Source: a virus
DNA: 64,000 nucleotides
Direction: 5' to 3' (one strand)
IMG/VR virus record: IMGVR_UViG_3300017986_000020
Span: 1-64,000 of that record
The translations under genes were made by a program, and so were the position numbers. The notes under the pieces were generated by a model. The model saw only the letters and a list, made by a program, of their open reading frames with translations. It was not told the DNA's origin and ran no database searches. Of the stretch, positions 1-8,804 are shown piece by piece (the first letter of the stretch is position 1; every line of letters starts with the position of its first letter).

Positions 1-2117
1 AGAGCAATTGATGACGCTGGCATAACAACATCGTTACCTGATAAGTCTGTTGATAGACCATGTGGGTAATAAACACCCGCATAAGCATCTGCAACTGTAT
101 TATCGTCTGCCCATGCTTTGATTGCTGTGGTTGTACCTTCTAGTCTTAGTGGTGTATCACCAACGACAAATGCGATTTCTTTTTTGTCTTTGTTTAGTCC
201 TAGCATTTCATCCATCATTTCAGGATAACCTGGAGCTGCGATTAGATTGAAGAATACTGCTTCAGCACGAATTCCTTCGTTAGATGCTAGTGCACCCTGC
301 ATTGCTTCTACAACCATATGACGTTGTGCGTTTGGACCGAACTTACCGGCACCGTCCAACTCTGTACCTGATACCCATTCCCAAGCACCATCTGTATAAC
401 GTTTTACGTTATATGTTGAATAGTCCATATTTACCATTAAGATATTTTCTGGGTGTAGTTCTGCGTTTGGTGTATTTTCGTGTTCTGTGCGTGATAGTGC
501 GTTACCGAATTCATCATATGGAGCTGTATTTGAATAGTTACCAAATACTACACCGTTTGTTGATGATTGGTCTGCGTTATCTAGTTTGATCCACTCAGCA
601 CCGTTCCAACGATGAATTGTTGGGTATGGCATCGCATCTGAGTCTACCCAGATATCACCAACTACTAATGATGATGTGCCATTTTTACGATATGTTGGTT
701 TTGCTGAACGTAGTTGTAGTTCATTAGCATATAGACCATCTGTGTCTTCTGACCATGCGTATGATACCCATTTTTGTTCAACGCCATCATATTCACAGCG
801 CATGATTTCCATTGCTAAATCAGCATTATACCATAGTGTGCCTTCTGCTACTTCACCTTTTGGTTCTGATGAGCCCGCCTCATATGATAGTTCTTCCCAC
901 GCTGATACATATTGACTATTAGATGATGTAAATCCTAAGTCTGCCGCACCAGATGTGAAATTAACACTGATTGATTTGCCGTCTGTTCGTGTAAATCTGA
1001 TTTTGTTTGTACCAACTTTTTCAACTTTCACGTTAGCTGCGTTCAATGCTGCGTTTGACTGCATTGAAACGATTACAGAATCTAATGTAGCCGTTGAAAA
1101 GTTAAATGTTGCTGCTAAAGAATGTCCACTAACAGAAAATACTGATGTGATGCTTGTCGTGTCTGCGATAGCAACTTCACTTGTTAATTCTACTGTTGTA
1201 GCACCTGTGTGTCTACGTAGTTCGATAACACCCAGAGAAGCATTTCTTCTTAGGTAAACGTCCCCAACTTTATCCAATGACGCATTACTTGCTTCATCGT
1301 CTGTTGTGTAAACTGGAACTTGTACCACTTGGAATGCACCTGCTACAGCATTATATGTTGATAGTTTAACATCTAAACCACCACCTTGTTTTGCCAATCT
1401 TACATATACATCACCTGCGGATGCTGATCCTGGAGCAAATGTACTGAACTGGAAGTTCGATGCGCCAGTGTCACCTAGTAGAACCCAAGATGTTCCTACT
1501 TTTTTCCAATATGTAACTTTTGCGGTTGATGTTACTACTGCGAAATCACCTGTTGAACCATACGTGTTAACTGGTGCTGCGTAACCTGAACTGTTCATAG
1601 ATTCGACTAGACCTGTGCCAGGTGCGTCAACTAAAACGTCTGGTGTTACAGCAACCCAATCGTTACCATCAAATTCAAACATACCAAATTTTGTTTCGCT
1701 TGTCTCATGCCAGTATGTACCGTCAACCAGGACGCCACCTGGCTCTTCTGTAGATGCTTCTAATTGTGATAAGTCAATATCTGCACGAATAACATAAGCG
1801 TTGTTTGAAACACCTAGATATTGATATGCTGCTAGAAGACCATATTCACTTGTCTCTGCCCCTTGCACAACCGAACCACCTACTTCATAAAACTTCGGTT
1901 CTCCGAAAGTTTCAACTAGTTCACGCTGTGAAGAAACAAGATAAGCAACTCCTGCGTTTTCAGGTTTTGTACCTGGTGCTATTGCTGATCCTGAGGCATC
2001 TGTTTTATTTGACGCTGTTGCTACTACAACTAGCGGTAGGGTACCTTGTGACGCTGATACATACTGTGATTCATCAGTGACAATTACCGATACGCCTGGG
2101 GATACTAATGTCGCCAT
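1..2117 (-). CDS. 18: Tail sheath protein, gp18-like (C-terminus cut by window edge)
   Basis: The contractile sheath subunit polymerises around the tail tube and shortens during injection. The minus-strand reading frame starts with ATG at 2117, behind an AAGGAG ribosome site at 2124-2130, and stays open for about 705 codons to the left edge, so the C-terminus is missing. The N-terminus reads MATLVSPGVSVIVTDES, the usual sheath opening (T4 gp18 begins MTLLSPGIELKE). It is followed by the conserved pattern of a short strand, VETFGEP, a tyrosine-rich helix and AYVIRAD. At more than 705 residues it is longer than T4 gp18 (659), with an insertion-rich middle. Tube and terminase genes would be expected beyond the left edge. 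A late promoter lies 43 bases upstream. Confidence 0.88.
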   Translation of the reverse strand, partial: MATLVSPGVSVIVTDESQYVSASQGTLPLVVVATASNKTDASGSAIAPGTKPENAGVAYLVSSQRELVETFGEPKFYEVGGSVVQGAETSEYGLLAAYQYLGVSNNAYVIRADIDLSQLEASTEEPGGVLVDGTYWHETSETKFGMFEFDGNDWVAVTPDVLVDAPGTGLVESMNSSGYAAPVNTYGSTGDFAVVTSTAKVTYWKKVGTSWVLLGDTGASNFQFSTFAPGSASAGDVYVRLAKQGGGLDVKLSTYNAVAGAFQVVQVPVYTTDDEASNASLDKVGDVYLRRNASLGVIELRRHTGATTVELTSEVAIADTTSITSVFSVSGHSLAATFNFSTATLDSVIVSMQSNAALNAANVKVEKVGTNKIRFTRTDGKSISVNFTSGAADLGFTSSNSQYVSAWEELSYEAGSSEPKGEVAEGTLWYNADLAMEIMRCEYDGVEQKWVSYAWSEDTDGLYANELQLRSAKPTYRKNGTSSLVVGDIWVDSDAMPYPTIHRWNGAEWIKLDNADQSSTNGVVFGNYSNTAPYDEFGNALSRTEHENTPNAELHPENILMVNMDYSTYNVKRYTDGAWEWVSGTELDGAGKFGPNAQRHMVVEAMQGALASNEGIRAEAVFFNLIAAPGYPEMMDEMLGLNKDKKEIAFVVGDTPLRLEGTTTAIKAWADDNTVADAYAGVYYPHGLSTDLSGNDVVMPASSIA

Positions 2118-2159
2118 TCTGTTTCTCCTTATTATAAAAACATTTTCTTTTTATTAGTA

Positions 2160-2168
2160 GTATTTATG
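2160..2168 (-). promoter_or_regulatory. T4-type late promoter for the sheath gene
   Basis: The minus strand reads CATAAATAC, one base from the T4 late consensus TATAAATA. It lies 43 bases before the sheath start in the only gap of this region. Confidence 0.65.
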
Positions 2169-2201
2169 CAAAAAACAGAAAAAACAGCAGTTTTGAATTA
2201 A

Positions 2202-2816
2202 CTACATAGACAATGTTTGTTCAACTTGACTATATAGTGCTTCTAATGTTGAGTCATTGTACAACATATTATCAAATTTATCATTTGTATCAACCCATTT
2301 CCATTCTGAGGCGTGTACATCATAACCTGACATTAGTTTTGATCCAGTCGTATTATCAAGTATAGCTGAACTGAACCATTCAGGATTTTCTCCTCTACGA
2401 ACTTGCCAAACTTCTCCTTCAAGTTCTCGTATCATTTTCATTTCATTAGGAAAGCGAACATCGGGTATTACATAGTTGACGTGAGGATTATCTAGCATAT
2501 GCTTCTTGACTAGACTGACCCATATACCGTCGTAGAAACCCATACGCATACAGTCAGTACCAAACTCTTGTAGAACTAGTCTAGGCGTTATTTCACGCCC
2601 AGTTTCTTTAGTCCAATATTCGTCTACTTTTTCACGCCACAATCTACTACGGTCAGTATCACCTTCAAGCAAGGCACGATCCCAACCAAAGACTTGTGCT
2701 ACACCGTCTTTAAGTTTATCAGCAAAACTAATTTTTTGAAAGTTGTGATAGTCTACGAGTATGTCTGCTACTGTTCCTTTACCAGAACCTATTAGTCCAC
2801 ATATACCAATTATCAT
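2202..2816 (-). CDS. 1: Deoxynucleoside monophosphate kinase, gp1-like
   Basis: This enzyme phosphorylates dNMPs to dNDPs and feeds phage DNA synthesis from the host cytoplasm. The 204-residue protein opens with MIIGICGLIGSGKGT, a P-loop (Walker A) at residues 7-14. It continues with the helix and LID-type arginines (DRSRLWREK) and the FGTDCMR segment seen in T4 gene 1 kinases, then a VIPDVRFPNE motif typical of the family. Length is close to T4 gp1 (241). The start codon overlaps the stop of the upstream membrane-protein gene by four bases (ATGA), so the two are translationally coupled and belong to the gp13 operon. Confidence 0.85.
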   Translation of the reverse strand: MIIGICGLIGSGKGTVADILVDYHNFQKISFADKLKDGVAQVFGWDRALLEGDTDRSRLWREKVDEYWTKETGREITPRLVLQEFGTDCMRMGFYDGIWVSLVKKHMLDNPHVNYVIPDVRFPNEMKMIRELEGEVWQVRRGENPEWFSSAILDNTTGSKLMSGYDVHASEWKWVDTNDKFDNMLYNDSTLEALYSQVEQTLSM

Positions 2817-3136
2817 AAAATCCTCAATAGTATGTTATACATAAAGATAGTAACACCAGCTCCTAGTATCATTGAATACCAGAAACCCAAGTATCCTATC
2901 GTCAATCCGAATATAACAAAAAATATGAGGGATGTCAAGACAAAATATACAGTTTCAAAAGAAAATTTAGAGAATGTTTCAGCATCTACTCCAGAATGCC
3001 ACATAAAAAACATTGCTAGTAATGCTGTAAAAGGTATACCCATAAGCAAAGCAGCCATTGTAGCACTACGTTGGGCAACCATACTAACAGTAGCTACAAG
3101 AAATCCACTAACAATTACTTTTAGTACAAATTCCAT
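2813..3136 (-). CDS. Small inner-membrane protein, GlpM/DUF3147-like
   Basis: The 107-residue protein is almost entirely hydrophobic. Four membrane segments are visible at about residues 3-22, 28-47, 60-82 and 84-104, separated by short loops, with a polar loop HSGVDAETFSK. The pattern of an N-terminal amphipathic helix, a QRSATMAALLMGIPF loop and two closing helices resembles the GlpM/DUF3147 family of small membrane proteins, whose function is not established. The start overlaps the stop of gp13 (TAATG), and its own stop overlaps the kinase start. A 104-residue antisense frame covers the same bases, but the minus frame has the better operon fit. Function unknown. Confidence 0.7.
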   Translation of the reverse strand: MEFVLKVIVSGFLVATVSMVAQRSATMAALLMGIPFTALLAMFFMWHSGVDAETFSKFSFETVYFVLTSLIFFVIFGLTIGYLGFWYSMILGAGVTIFMYNILLRIL

Positions 3137-3882
3137 TATCCTATAATAAATCCTAATGGAGCAGAACCGTCTGTGAAGTTCTGTAGATCAAATTCTAGCT
3201 TTTCAATCATTGTGTCTGCTTCTGCTTTCATTTCAGCACCGTTAAGTGTTACACCACCTTGTGCGCCAGGTAGTGCTGAGAACTTACCACGTGCTTCACC
3301 TAACATACGCTTACAGTATGCTAATGAATAATCACGAATCCAAGACTTTAGATATGGGTCCTGCATAAGTTGATCTTCATTGCGATTTAAATGTACATGG
3401 ATAAGAACAGTTTCGTCTGCTCTCATTTTACGTAGAAGTTTTAGTTTCTTTGTTACAGGATTCCAAATAAAGTTTATTTCTGTTGCTGCTACACGATTTA
3501 ATGATTCACGGTATTGAGCAAAGAAATCATATGTTGCGATACCACCAATATGATTATTTAGAAAGAAGTACGAGTTAGCATATGCTAATTCAAATGGATC
3601 CATATCAACACCACCAGAAATACCATGTCCGAATGAACGATGCCAAATCTGTTTTACTTCTATAATTTCATCAGGAAGTGTATACTCTGCTACGTCTTCT
3701 TTGAATTCCATAGCATAGAAGTCTTCTTCAGTTGCGTTTTCTGAACGCTGACGAACTTTAGATATAGCAACATCAAGTGCTACGTCATAATGTTCTGGAT
3801 CAAGTTCAATATCAATCATACCGTCACCTAGTAACAGTCTGATTTCTTTGATTACGTCATTTCTTACTTTATTTGTTGCCAT
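3136..3882 (-). CDS. 13: Neck protein / head completion, gp13-like
   Basis: gp13 forms the collar between portal and tail after DNA packaging, together with gp14. The 248-residue protein shares the T4 gp13 plan. An N-terminal VIKEIRLLLGDGMIDIEL matches T4's VILRRLGAPIINVEL. A tyrosine- and asparagine-rich middle follows. The C-terminus contains WIRDYSLAYCKRMLGEARGK, then GGVTLNG, and ends APLGFIIG, where T4 has WVKDYATALAKELNG, GGVTIDG and PPFGILVG. A GGAG ribosome site stands eight bases before ATG 3882. It heads a minus-strand late operon, whereas its partners gp14 and gp15 are on the plus strand 2 kb away. Confidence 0.85.
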   Translation of the reverse strand: MATNKVRNDVIKEIRLLLGDGMIDIELDPEHYDVALDVAISKVRQRSENATEEDFYAMEFKEDVAEYTLPDEIIEVKQIWHRSFGHGISGGVDMDPFELAYANSYFFLNNHIGGIATYDFFAQYRESLNRVAATEINFIWNPVTKKLKLLRKMRADETVLIHVHLNRNEDQLMQDPYLKSWIRDYSLAYCKRMLGEARGKFSALPGAQGGVTLNGAEMKAEADTMIEKLEFDLQNFTDGSAPLGFIIG

Positions 3883-3900
3883 TGGTAGTCTCCGATATAC

Positions 3901-3910
3901 AGTATTTATC
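3901..3910 (-). promoter_or_regulatory. T4-type late promoter for gp13 operon
   Basis: The minus strand reads GATAAATACT about 18 bases before the gp13 start. The predicted start of transcription would give a very short leader carrying only the GGAG ribosome site. Confidence 0.65.
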
Positions 3911-3915
3911 AGAAA

Positions 3916-5163
3916 CTATAAAATCCTTAATATCAATGTTTGCTCATTGAAGCGTCCATTCATTTTTGTTTCAACACTTTTAACTGTGTCAAACTCTTTT
4001 TGAATAGAGCGTTTACCTAACTTTTTAAAATGTGAAACCTGTTCTGCTGGTTTGCGCATTGTTTTTTGTACACTTTTCTTTTCATCAAATCCAATCAAAG
4101 TTGTACCTTTAAAACTTAAAGTTTGATATTCAGCGGGATAGTATATTCCAAGTTTTCTTGTTTTTACATTATATACCATAACTGCCGAAGCATCAAGCAC
4201 CTCGATTGGTTTTTGTGAAACGCTTTTTGTAGCCGCATCCTGTTGACAGTACTTTACTTTAGCAACTATTTTTTCTTTACTGACTGGTTTCTTTTTGCGT
4301 GGTGTACGATTTACTTTACTTTCTTGTACTAGCATATCACAAGCATCCAAAATGCTTTGGTACATTTGATGTGCTGCTTTGATATCTGCTTTCTTTAAGT
4401 GATTATAGCCTTCTTTAAGTTGTTCGTAATCTTCTTTCTTTTCGTCGGACATACGCTTAGGAGGATTGAGTAGTTCGTCATACTCTTCAAACACAGACTG
4501 ATAGAATGATTTGATGTGTTTGGCATGATTTCCTTTGGCTTCTACTTTACGAAGAAGTTTCAGAGGGTCAAACTTTTTAAGAGTTGCTGGTTTGTAGTCA
4601 AAGTCTTCAACAAACTGGTCAATCTCTTCTGCCATTTCAACTGCTTTTTCACGTAGCAACTGTTGAATGTTGGGACGAAAAACATTCTTTTGTTCCTCAG
4701 CTTCCTTCTTCTCTTCTTTTTTTGCTAACCCCATTTCAATAATAGTTTCTAGTTTATTTTTTACATAGACATCAGCATCCACCAATGCCTTACTACTAAC
4801 ACCAGCAAGAGTTTTGATATAGTCGCTCACACCTTTATGATTTACAGGCATGCCACGTGTCAATGCTCTACAATAAGAACATAGTGACATTTCTATGTAT
4901 GCATCAGGTACATTTCTAACAGCAGATATATGTTCTTTAGAATACCCATTATTTTTCATCCAATCAATAACCCAAGGCTTACCTTCTTTTGGAGTAAAAT
5001 AATAGTTGTAATAATATGTAGTTCTATTACGTTCAGTGTAATACAGTTGAGCAGACATACGATCCGCATTAGTCCAGTCTGGTTCTGGACCTGTATACTT
5101 TTCATCAGCAAACTTTGGTAGTCTAGGTTTACCTGCTTTTTTTCTTTTCTTTAACACTGCCAT
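3916..5163 (-). CDS. Conserved phage protein of unknown function, lysine-rich
   Basis: I do not recognise a function for this 415-residue, strongly basic protein. It begins MAVLKKRKKAGKPRLPKF, followed by an aromatic stretch (TYYYNYYF at about residues 50-57). Residues about 150-185 are a charged, probably coiled-coil segment rich in K and E, and about 215-285 a second helical segment. The C-terminal 120 residues look beta-rich. The basic character would suit binding of DNA, RNA or an acidic partner, but this is speculation. It has its own sigma-70-type promoter (5194-5221) rather than a late motif, so it is probably made early, unlike the gp13 operon downstream. The ribosome site GAAGGAG precedes ATG 5163. 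Confidence 0.75.
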   Translation of the reverse strand: MAVLKKRKKAGKPRLPKFADEKYTGPEPDWTNADRMSAQLYYTERNRTTYYYNYYFTPKEGKPWVIDWMKNNGYSKEHISAVRNVPDAYIEMSLCSYCRALTRGMPVNHKGVSDYIKTLAGVSSKALVDADVYVKNKLETIIEMGLAKKEEKKEAEEQKNVFRPNIQQLLREKAVEMAEEIDQFVEDFDYKPATLKKFDPLKLLRKVEAKGNHAKHIKSFYQSVFEEYDELLNPPKRMSDEKKEDYEQLKEGYNHLKKADIKAAHQMYQSILDACDMLVQESKVNRTPRKKKPVSKEKIVAKVKYCQQDAATKSVSQKPIEVLDASAVMVYNVKTRKLGIYYPAEYQTLSFKGTTLIGFDEKKSVQKTMRKPAEQVSHFKKLGKRSIQKEFDTVKSVETKMNGRFNEQTLILRIL

Positions 5164-5193
5164 TACTACTCCTTCTTTCGCTATTTACAATTA

Positions 5194-5221
5194 AGTATAC
5201 ATTTAATAGCGAAAATGTCAA
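5194..5221 (-). promoter_or_regulatory. Sigma-70-type early promoter
   Basis: On the minus strand TTGACA (5216-5221) and TATACT (5194-5199) are separated by 16 bases. The promoter reads toward the 415-residue gene, and its -35 box overlaps the stop codon of the oxygenase gene. Confidence 0.75.
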
Positions 5222-5910
5222 GTTTTTACAAAATCTGTATTAGAATCAAGTTCCTGAACACGTGGTATTATATCAGCTTTCAATACATTAATCAATAGCG
5301 CACTTCTAAATTCTGTAGATTTATTTGGCATAGTAGAGTGTAAAGTACGACCATCATACATCAATACATCACCAGGATCACCTAATAATTGTTCGCCCTC
5401 TGTAATCAATCTGTTGTTATAATATTCTCTATTTTCTTCTAAATCTCTAAAATCAATCTTTTCTTTATGAGAGCCACGCAAAAATGCTGTTCCACCATTT
5501 TCTAAGGTAAACTTATCCAATGGAACGATTATCTGTACACCAAGTGTTTCATCCCTATCTGCAAACTCTTCAAAACGATACGGTGTATCAATGTGAGCAT
5601 AAATTTTACTGGAGTTTGGACGAGTTGTTATACAATCTACAACATGAATATCCCATCTATCATTAAAAAATCTGTCAATAGATTCACTCAATTTCCAGAC
5701 AATTGGTACCCACATTTCTTTTGGTGGTTGAGTAGTCCACCATACGTCATATTCACGTTCACCATCATGTTCTCCATAATACTTACCATCAGTGGCATTG
5801 CCTCTATGGTATCTTTCTGGGTTTGTTGCCCATAATTTAAATTGTGCTACTGTTAAACTGTCTAATACTTTTCTATGTTGTATTACACCGTCGCTAATAA
5901 TTGATATCAT
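5218..5910 (-). CDS. 2-oxoglutarate/Fe(II) dioxygenase, phytanoyl-CoA hydroxylase (PhyH) family
   Basis: Members of this family use Fe(II), O2 and 2-oxoglutarate to hydroxylate small molecules or side chains; the substrate here is unknown. The 230-residue protein keeps the metal triad: HID within KIYAHIDTPYRF (about residue 117) and a distal histidine in GRTLHSTMPN (about 190). The 2-oxoglutarate-binding arginine is in FRSALLINV (about 201). The intervening LENGGTAFLRGSHKE and GDPGDVLMYDGR segments are typical of the double-stranded beta-helix core. A CGGAG ribosome site precedes ATG 5910. It lies between the neck genes gp13 and gp14, an accessory gene inside a structural neighbourhood. Confidence 0.85.
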   Translation of the reverse strand: MISIISDGVIQHRKVLDSLTVAQFKLWATNPERYHRGNATDGKYYGEHDGEREYDVWWTTQPPKEMWVPIVWKLSESIDRFFNDRWDIHVVDCITTRPNSSKIYAHIDTPYRFEEFADRDETLGVQIIVPLDKFTLENGGTAFLRGSHKEKIDFRDLEENREYYNNRLITEGEQLLGDPGDVLMYDGRTLHSTMPNKSTEFRSALLINVLKADIIPRVQELDSNTDFVKT

Positions 5911-5940
5911 TGATTCGCTCCGTTCATTACCTAAATATAA

Positions 5941-5949
5941 GATAAATAC
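5941..5949 (+). promoter_or_regulatory. T4-type late promoter for gp14-gp15 operon
   Basis: GATAAATAC lies about 25 bases before the gp14 start, with an AAGGAAA ribosome site between them. Genes 5974-8782 follow without room for another promoter. Confidence 0.7.
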
Positions 5950-5973
5950 AGTTATAAGTCAAGGAAAAAGATT

Positions 5974-6972
5974 ATGCCAAGATTAAGTTTATGGAACCCA
6001 CGTAAAGGTAATGACTACAAATTCATCGATAAGATGGTAAAAGCTCACTATGAGCATGGTGGTACTGCCTTGTTAGTTCACAAATATATAGGCTCAGTAG
6101 ATGAAAATGACGAAAACTATGATCCAGCGAACCCGCCTATTCAGGACTTGCTGTTTATGGAAAACCGTGATAGACGTTATGATACTGTAGTTTATGAATT
6201 ACGTGGTGCTTATACAGTGACAGACCAAGATTTTGATTTGTCTCAATTTGGTATGTTTCTTGGCACAGACCAAACTATTTTTACAATGCATTTAAATGAT
6301 ATGGTAGAACGTATTGGTCGCAAACTTATGACAGGTGATGTTATTGAGCTTCCTCATATGAGGGAAGATTTATTACTTGATGAAGATGCTCCAGCAGTAA
6401 ATCAATATTGGGTTGTACAAGAGGGAACAAAAGCAAGTGAAGGTTTTGATCCAGGTTGGTGGCCTCATATCTGGCGTGTTCGTTGTAAGCAACTACAAGA
6501 TACACAGGAGTATTCAGATATCTTTGGTACTGGCGAAGCTGCTGATGATTTGAAAAACTTACTTTCTACATATAATAAAGAACTTCAAATCAATGAAGCA
6601 GTTGTAGAAGAAGCACAAGAGAATGTACCAGGCAGATATTATGATTATAGAAAAAATAACTTAGTATATGCTGTAGAAAATTCTGAACATCCATCTGATG
6701 TTGATTTCTCAACAGTTGAGAATGGAACACAGTTTCCACAAACACCAGACGATAATGCTTACTTCTTAAGAACAGACTATTCACCAAACAGACTATTCCA
6801 ATACCGTGATAACAAATGGTACAAGATTGAAGATGACGATGGTTCATGGCAAGTTGGTAACTATCTACATCATCAATTTATCAACAATGATGGTATAGTA
6901 ACACTAGATGATGGAACAGAATTGACCTCAAGAATAAACTTGTCAAAAGCAATAAAACCTAAGGTAGATTAA
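5974..6972 (+). CDS. 14: Neck protein, gp14-like
   Basis: gp14 sits with gp13 at the head-tail joint and makes the filled head competent to bind a tail. The 332-residue product has the family layout: an N-terminal region around FIDKMVKAHYEHGGTA, then MFLGTDQTIFTMHLND, a GDVIELPHM strand (T4 has GDLIYFPM), then YWVVQEGTKASEGFDPGWWP and WRVRCKQLQDTQEYSDIF, as in T4 gp14's closing EINWVEPYDPFYQLG. About 75 residues longer than T4 gp14 (256), mostly in the C-terminal half (residues 210-332), which has no T4 counterpart that I can see. It is followed two bases later by gp15. Confidence 0.78.
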   Translation: MPRLSLWNPRKGNDYKFIDKMVKAHYEHGGTALLVHKYIGSVDENDENYDPANPPIQDLLFMENRDRRYDTVVYELRGAYTVTDQDFDLSQFGMFLGTDQTIFTMHLNDMVERIGRKLMTGDVIELPHMREDLLLDEDAPAVNQYWVVQEGTKASEGFDPGWWPHIWRVRCKQLQDTQEYSDIFGTGEAADDLKNLLSTYNKELQINEAVVEEAQENVPGRYYDYRKNNLVYAVENSEHPSDVDFSTVENGTQFPQTPDDNAYFLRTDYSPNRLFQYRDNKWYKIEDDDGSWQVGNYLHHQFINNDGIVTLDDGTELTSRINLSKAIKPKVD

Positions 6973-6974
6973 TA

Positions 6975-8354
6975 ATGGCAGACTTAAGACAGTTACACTT
7001 CTATGATGAACAAGTAAGAAGATACATTCTTCAGTTCATTCGTATATTCAGTGGTTTCAACGTAAAGACTGGAAAAAAGTTAAGTGATGGAACTAGTGAC
7101 TATTACATAAAAGTCCCAGCACGTTACGGTGATGTATCTCGTATGGCTGCTACAATTCTTAAAGGTAACTCTGAGAACATTGTTAACTCAGCACCATTTA
7201 TCGCATGTTATGTACAAAGTCTACAACCAGATAGAGCCAGAGTACAAGAACCATTCTTTACTGATAAAGTGAAAGTAAATGAAAGAAAGTGGAATGAGGA
7301 AATAAACGCATATACAGACGAAGGCGGCAACAGATATAACGTAGGCAGACTTATGCCAGTACCGTATCTTTTGAATATGCAGGTTGATGTTTGGACAAGT
7401 AACACAGATCAAAAACTACAACTACTTGAACAGATATTAGTTCTGTTCAATCCAGCACTGGAAATCCAACAAAACGATAACCCTATTGACTGGACAACTA
7501 TTACCACAGTCGAACTAACTGATATTCAATGGACTAGTAGAGCAATTCCAGCAGGTATCGAGGATCAAATTGACATAGCAAGTATGTTCTTTCAAATACC
7601 AATTTGGATCAACCCGCCGGCGCAAGTAACAAGACAGAATGTTATTAGAAACATAATTCATAATTTATATCAATACAATGATTTAGATACGCTAGATTAT
7701 GATCCAGACGCATTTGAATTCTTTAGAGATTTAGAAAAACAAACTAGTATAGTTGTCACTCCTGGTAACTATGCTGTGAATGTAGAAAATGAAAATGGAA
7801 CATTTACAGTAAAAGTTTTAGAAAATGGAAACTGGGATAATAACACGACTTGGGATGAAGTACTAGAAAACTACGGAGAGTTACACGAAGGCATTTCTCG
7901 TATGAGATTAAAATATCACGGTGAACTGGATAACTTAGATGAAGATGTTGTTGGGACATTATCAAGGTCTAGTGATCCAGGTAAATTAATTTTAGCAGTA
8001 GATGTTGATACTTTACCCAACAACACACTTCCAGCAGTAGACAGAATAATTGATCCTGCTGCAGCAAAACCTGGATTTAGCGGCGTTCCGTTCCCAGCGG
8101 TTGGGCAAAGATATCTATGTCTAAATGATGCTGATTCAAGTTCAGTATGGGGAATTGATATTGCTAAAAATGATATTATAGAGTATAATGGAAGTAACTG
8201 GGTTGTTAGTTTAGATGCGAGTGTCACTGGAGTGACGCATTATGTAACAAACGCATTCACATCACAGCAATTCAAACTTGTCGATAATGAATGGGAAGAC
8301 ACATTCCAAGGTATCTATGAAAGTGGATACTGGCGACTAGAACTAATAGGTTAA
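6975..8354 (+). CDS. 15: Tail sheath stabiliser / tail completion, gp15-like
   Basis: gp15 caps the finished tail and offers the surface that joins to the neck. The N-terminal 250 residues follow T4 gp15: DEQVRRYILQFIRIFSG, YYIKVPARYGDVSR, an MPVPYLLNMQVDVWTSN strand, LQLLEQILVLFNPAL, and the closing FFQIPIWINPPAQVTRQNVI, where T4 has EWSLTFEVNGWMYPP. At 459 residues it is much longer than T4 gp15 (272). The extra C-terminal 200 residues include a WDEVLENYGELHEG segment and a beta-rich domain with RYLCLNDADSS and WGIDIAKND, also common in tail proteins of this phage, suggesting an added decoration domain. Confidence 0.85.
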   Translation: MADLRQLHFYDEQVRRYILQFIRIFSGFNVKTGKKLSDGTSDYYIKVPARYGDVSRMAATILKGNSENIVNSAPFIACYVQSLQPDRARVQEPFFTDKVKVNERKWNEEINAYTDEGGNRYNVGRLMPVPYLLNMQVDVWTSNTDQKLQLLEQILVLFNPALEIQQNDNPIDWTTITTVELTDIQWTSRAIPAGIEDQIDIASMFFQIPIWINPPAQVTRQNVIRNIIHNLYQYNDLDTLDYDPDAFEFFRDLEKQTSIVVTPGNYAVNVENENGTFTVKVLENGNWDNNTTWDEVLENYGELHEGISRMRLKYHGELDNLDEDVVGTLSRSSDPGKLILAVDVDTLPNNTLPAVDRIIDPAAAKPGFSGVPFPAVGQRYLCLNDADSSSVWGIDIAKNDIIEYNGSNWVVSLDASVTGVTHYVTNAFTSQQFKLVDNEWEDTFQGIYESGYWRLELIG

Positions 8355-8356
8355 AA

Positions 8357-8782
8357 ATGATTAAAGCCGCAGGCGCTTGTATAATAGCAAAAAATACAAA
8401 ACGAATTTTATTACAACATCGCTCTTTAAATAGTTCGTATCCTAGAAACTGGAGTTTTTGGGGAGGTAAAATAGAACCAAATGAAAATGTTTCTCAGGGT
8501 TTACTAAGAGAACTAGAAGAAGAAATAAAACTAGATGTAGAAAAAGATGTTATTAAAGTTTTTCCATTGGACCAATACCACGCAAGAGATAAATCGTTTA
8601 GTTATTACACATTCATAGTGGTAGTAGAAGAAGAATTTGTTCCTATAATAAATGAAGAAAGTGGAGGTTATGCTTGGCTTGATTGTAACTACTTTCCAAA
8701 ACCATTACATCCAGGAGCAAAGAGAACATTATTCAAAAAGAAAAAGTTAACTCTGCTTAAATCCATACTATCCTCACTATAA
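8357..8782 (+). CDS. NUDIX hydrolase
   Basis: NUDIX enzymes cleave nucleoside diphosphates linked to another group, for example damaged dNTPs, NDP-sugars or RNA caps. The 141-residue protein carries the 23-residue NUDIX box at about residues 37-59, starting GGKIEPNE and continuing through LLRELEEEI, with all three metal-binding glutamates. Only the last glycine of the box is replaced by lysine (EEIKL). The substrate cannot be read from the sequence. It follows gp15 by two bases and must be co-transcribed with the neck genes. Its last codons overlap a late promoter for the next gene. Confidence 0.9.
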   Translation: MIKAAGACIIAKNTKRILLQHRSLNSSYPRNWSFWGGKIEPNENVSQGLLRELEEEIKLDVEKDVIKVFPLDQYHARDKSFSYYTFIVVVEEEFVPIINEESGGYAWLDCNYFPKPLHPGAKRTLFKKKKLTLLKSILSSL

Positions 8783-8785
8783 ATA
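8778..8785 (+). promoter_or_regulatory. Consensus T4 late promoter within a hairpin
   Basis: TATAAATA is an exact match to the T4 late consensus. It lies inside a perfect 8-bp inverted repeat (8775-8794, CACTATAA / TTATAGTG, four-base loop) at the end of the NUDIX gene. Transcription from +1 would begin near 8791 and leave a 14-base leader carrying GGGAG. Confidence 0.75.
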
Positions 8786-8804
8786 ATTATAGTGGGAGAA
8801 GTTA

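Noticed and set aside
2832-3146. Plus-strand 104-codon reading frame opposite the small membrane gene
   Set aside because: The minus-strand frame is coupled on both sides to its neighbours and encodes a convincing four-helix membrane protein. The plus frame has no ribosome site.
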